Of a stretch of DNA of 5,351 nt, positions 5,330 to 5,351 are shown piece by piece. Made by a program: the position numbers and the translations under genes. Below the pieces are notes generated by a model. The model saw nothing but the letters and a program-made list of their open reading frames with translations, had not been told where the DNA came from and searched no databases. The DNA comes from Porticoccaceae bacterium (lineage in GTDB: Bacteria > Pseudomonadota > Gammaproteobacteria > Pseudomonadales > Porticoccaceae). Within the stretch, counting starts at the first letter, position 1. Each line of letters starts with the position of its first letter. The stretch lies in the NCBI GenBank assembly GCA_003491845.1, contig DNBN01000035.1, positions 1 through 5,351 of the forward strand. The letters run 5' to 3'.

Positions 5330-5351
5330 TGTTTCAAGTCTAATCGCTGAT

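Noticed and set aside
1..5351. CRISPR arrays, tRNA or rRNA genes, insertion sequences, attachment sites
   Set aside because: No regularly spaced repeats, transposase or integrase frames, or recognisable RNA-gene signatures were seen on either strand.

Overview
The window comes from a gammaproteobacterium of moderately low GC (roughly 40% by eye). The evidence is the very close match of the cytochrome bo3 subunits and the class 2 dihydroorotate dehydrogenase to the E. coli proteins, in both motif content and residue numbering. I cannot name the genus from the sequence.

Left half, minus strand, reading right to left: a GbsR/MarR-type regulator (1960-2523), a 191-bp gap with inverted repeats, cyoA (908-1768, lipoprotein subunit II of the ubiquinol oxidase) and cyoB (subunit I, starting at 918 and leaving the window at base 1, right after the HPEVY catalytic motif). 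cyoA and cyoB overlap by 11 bp. The regulator has a clear sigma-70 promoter. A perfect 22-bp palindrome overlaps its -10 box and start point and abuts its ribosome binding site, a layout expected of an autorepressed gene. Its position just upstream of cyo suggests, without proving, that it also controls the oxidase.

Middle, plus strand: pyrD (2894-3910), with an extended -10 promoter and a small hairpin that can cover its Shine-Dalgarno sequence. PyrD reduces ubiquinone and Cyo oxidises ubiquinol, so the two divergent units feed the same quinone pool. The 370-bp gap between the regulator and pyrD holds both promoters and otherwise no convincing gene.

Right part: a small Cro/C1-type (XRE) DNA-binding protein on the minus strand (3961-4170, possibly from 4212) faces away from a 286-residue class 3 lipase on the plus strand (4469-5329). 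The AT-rich region between them carries a near-perfect 31-bp inverted repeat and a tandem repeat. The lipase has no export signal and carries an altered nucleophile elbow (GHSLA instead of GHSLG). This regulator/lipase pair is the least ordinary part of the window. Nothing here proves a new system: most of the window is housekeeping, and the interest lies in regulatory DNA and in the lipase pair.
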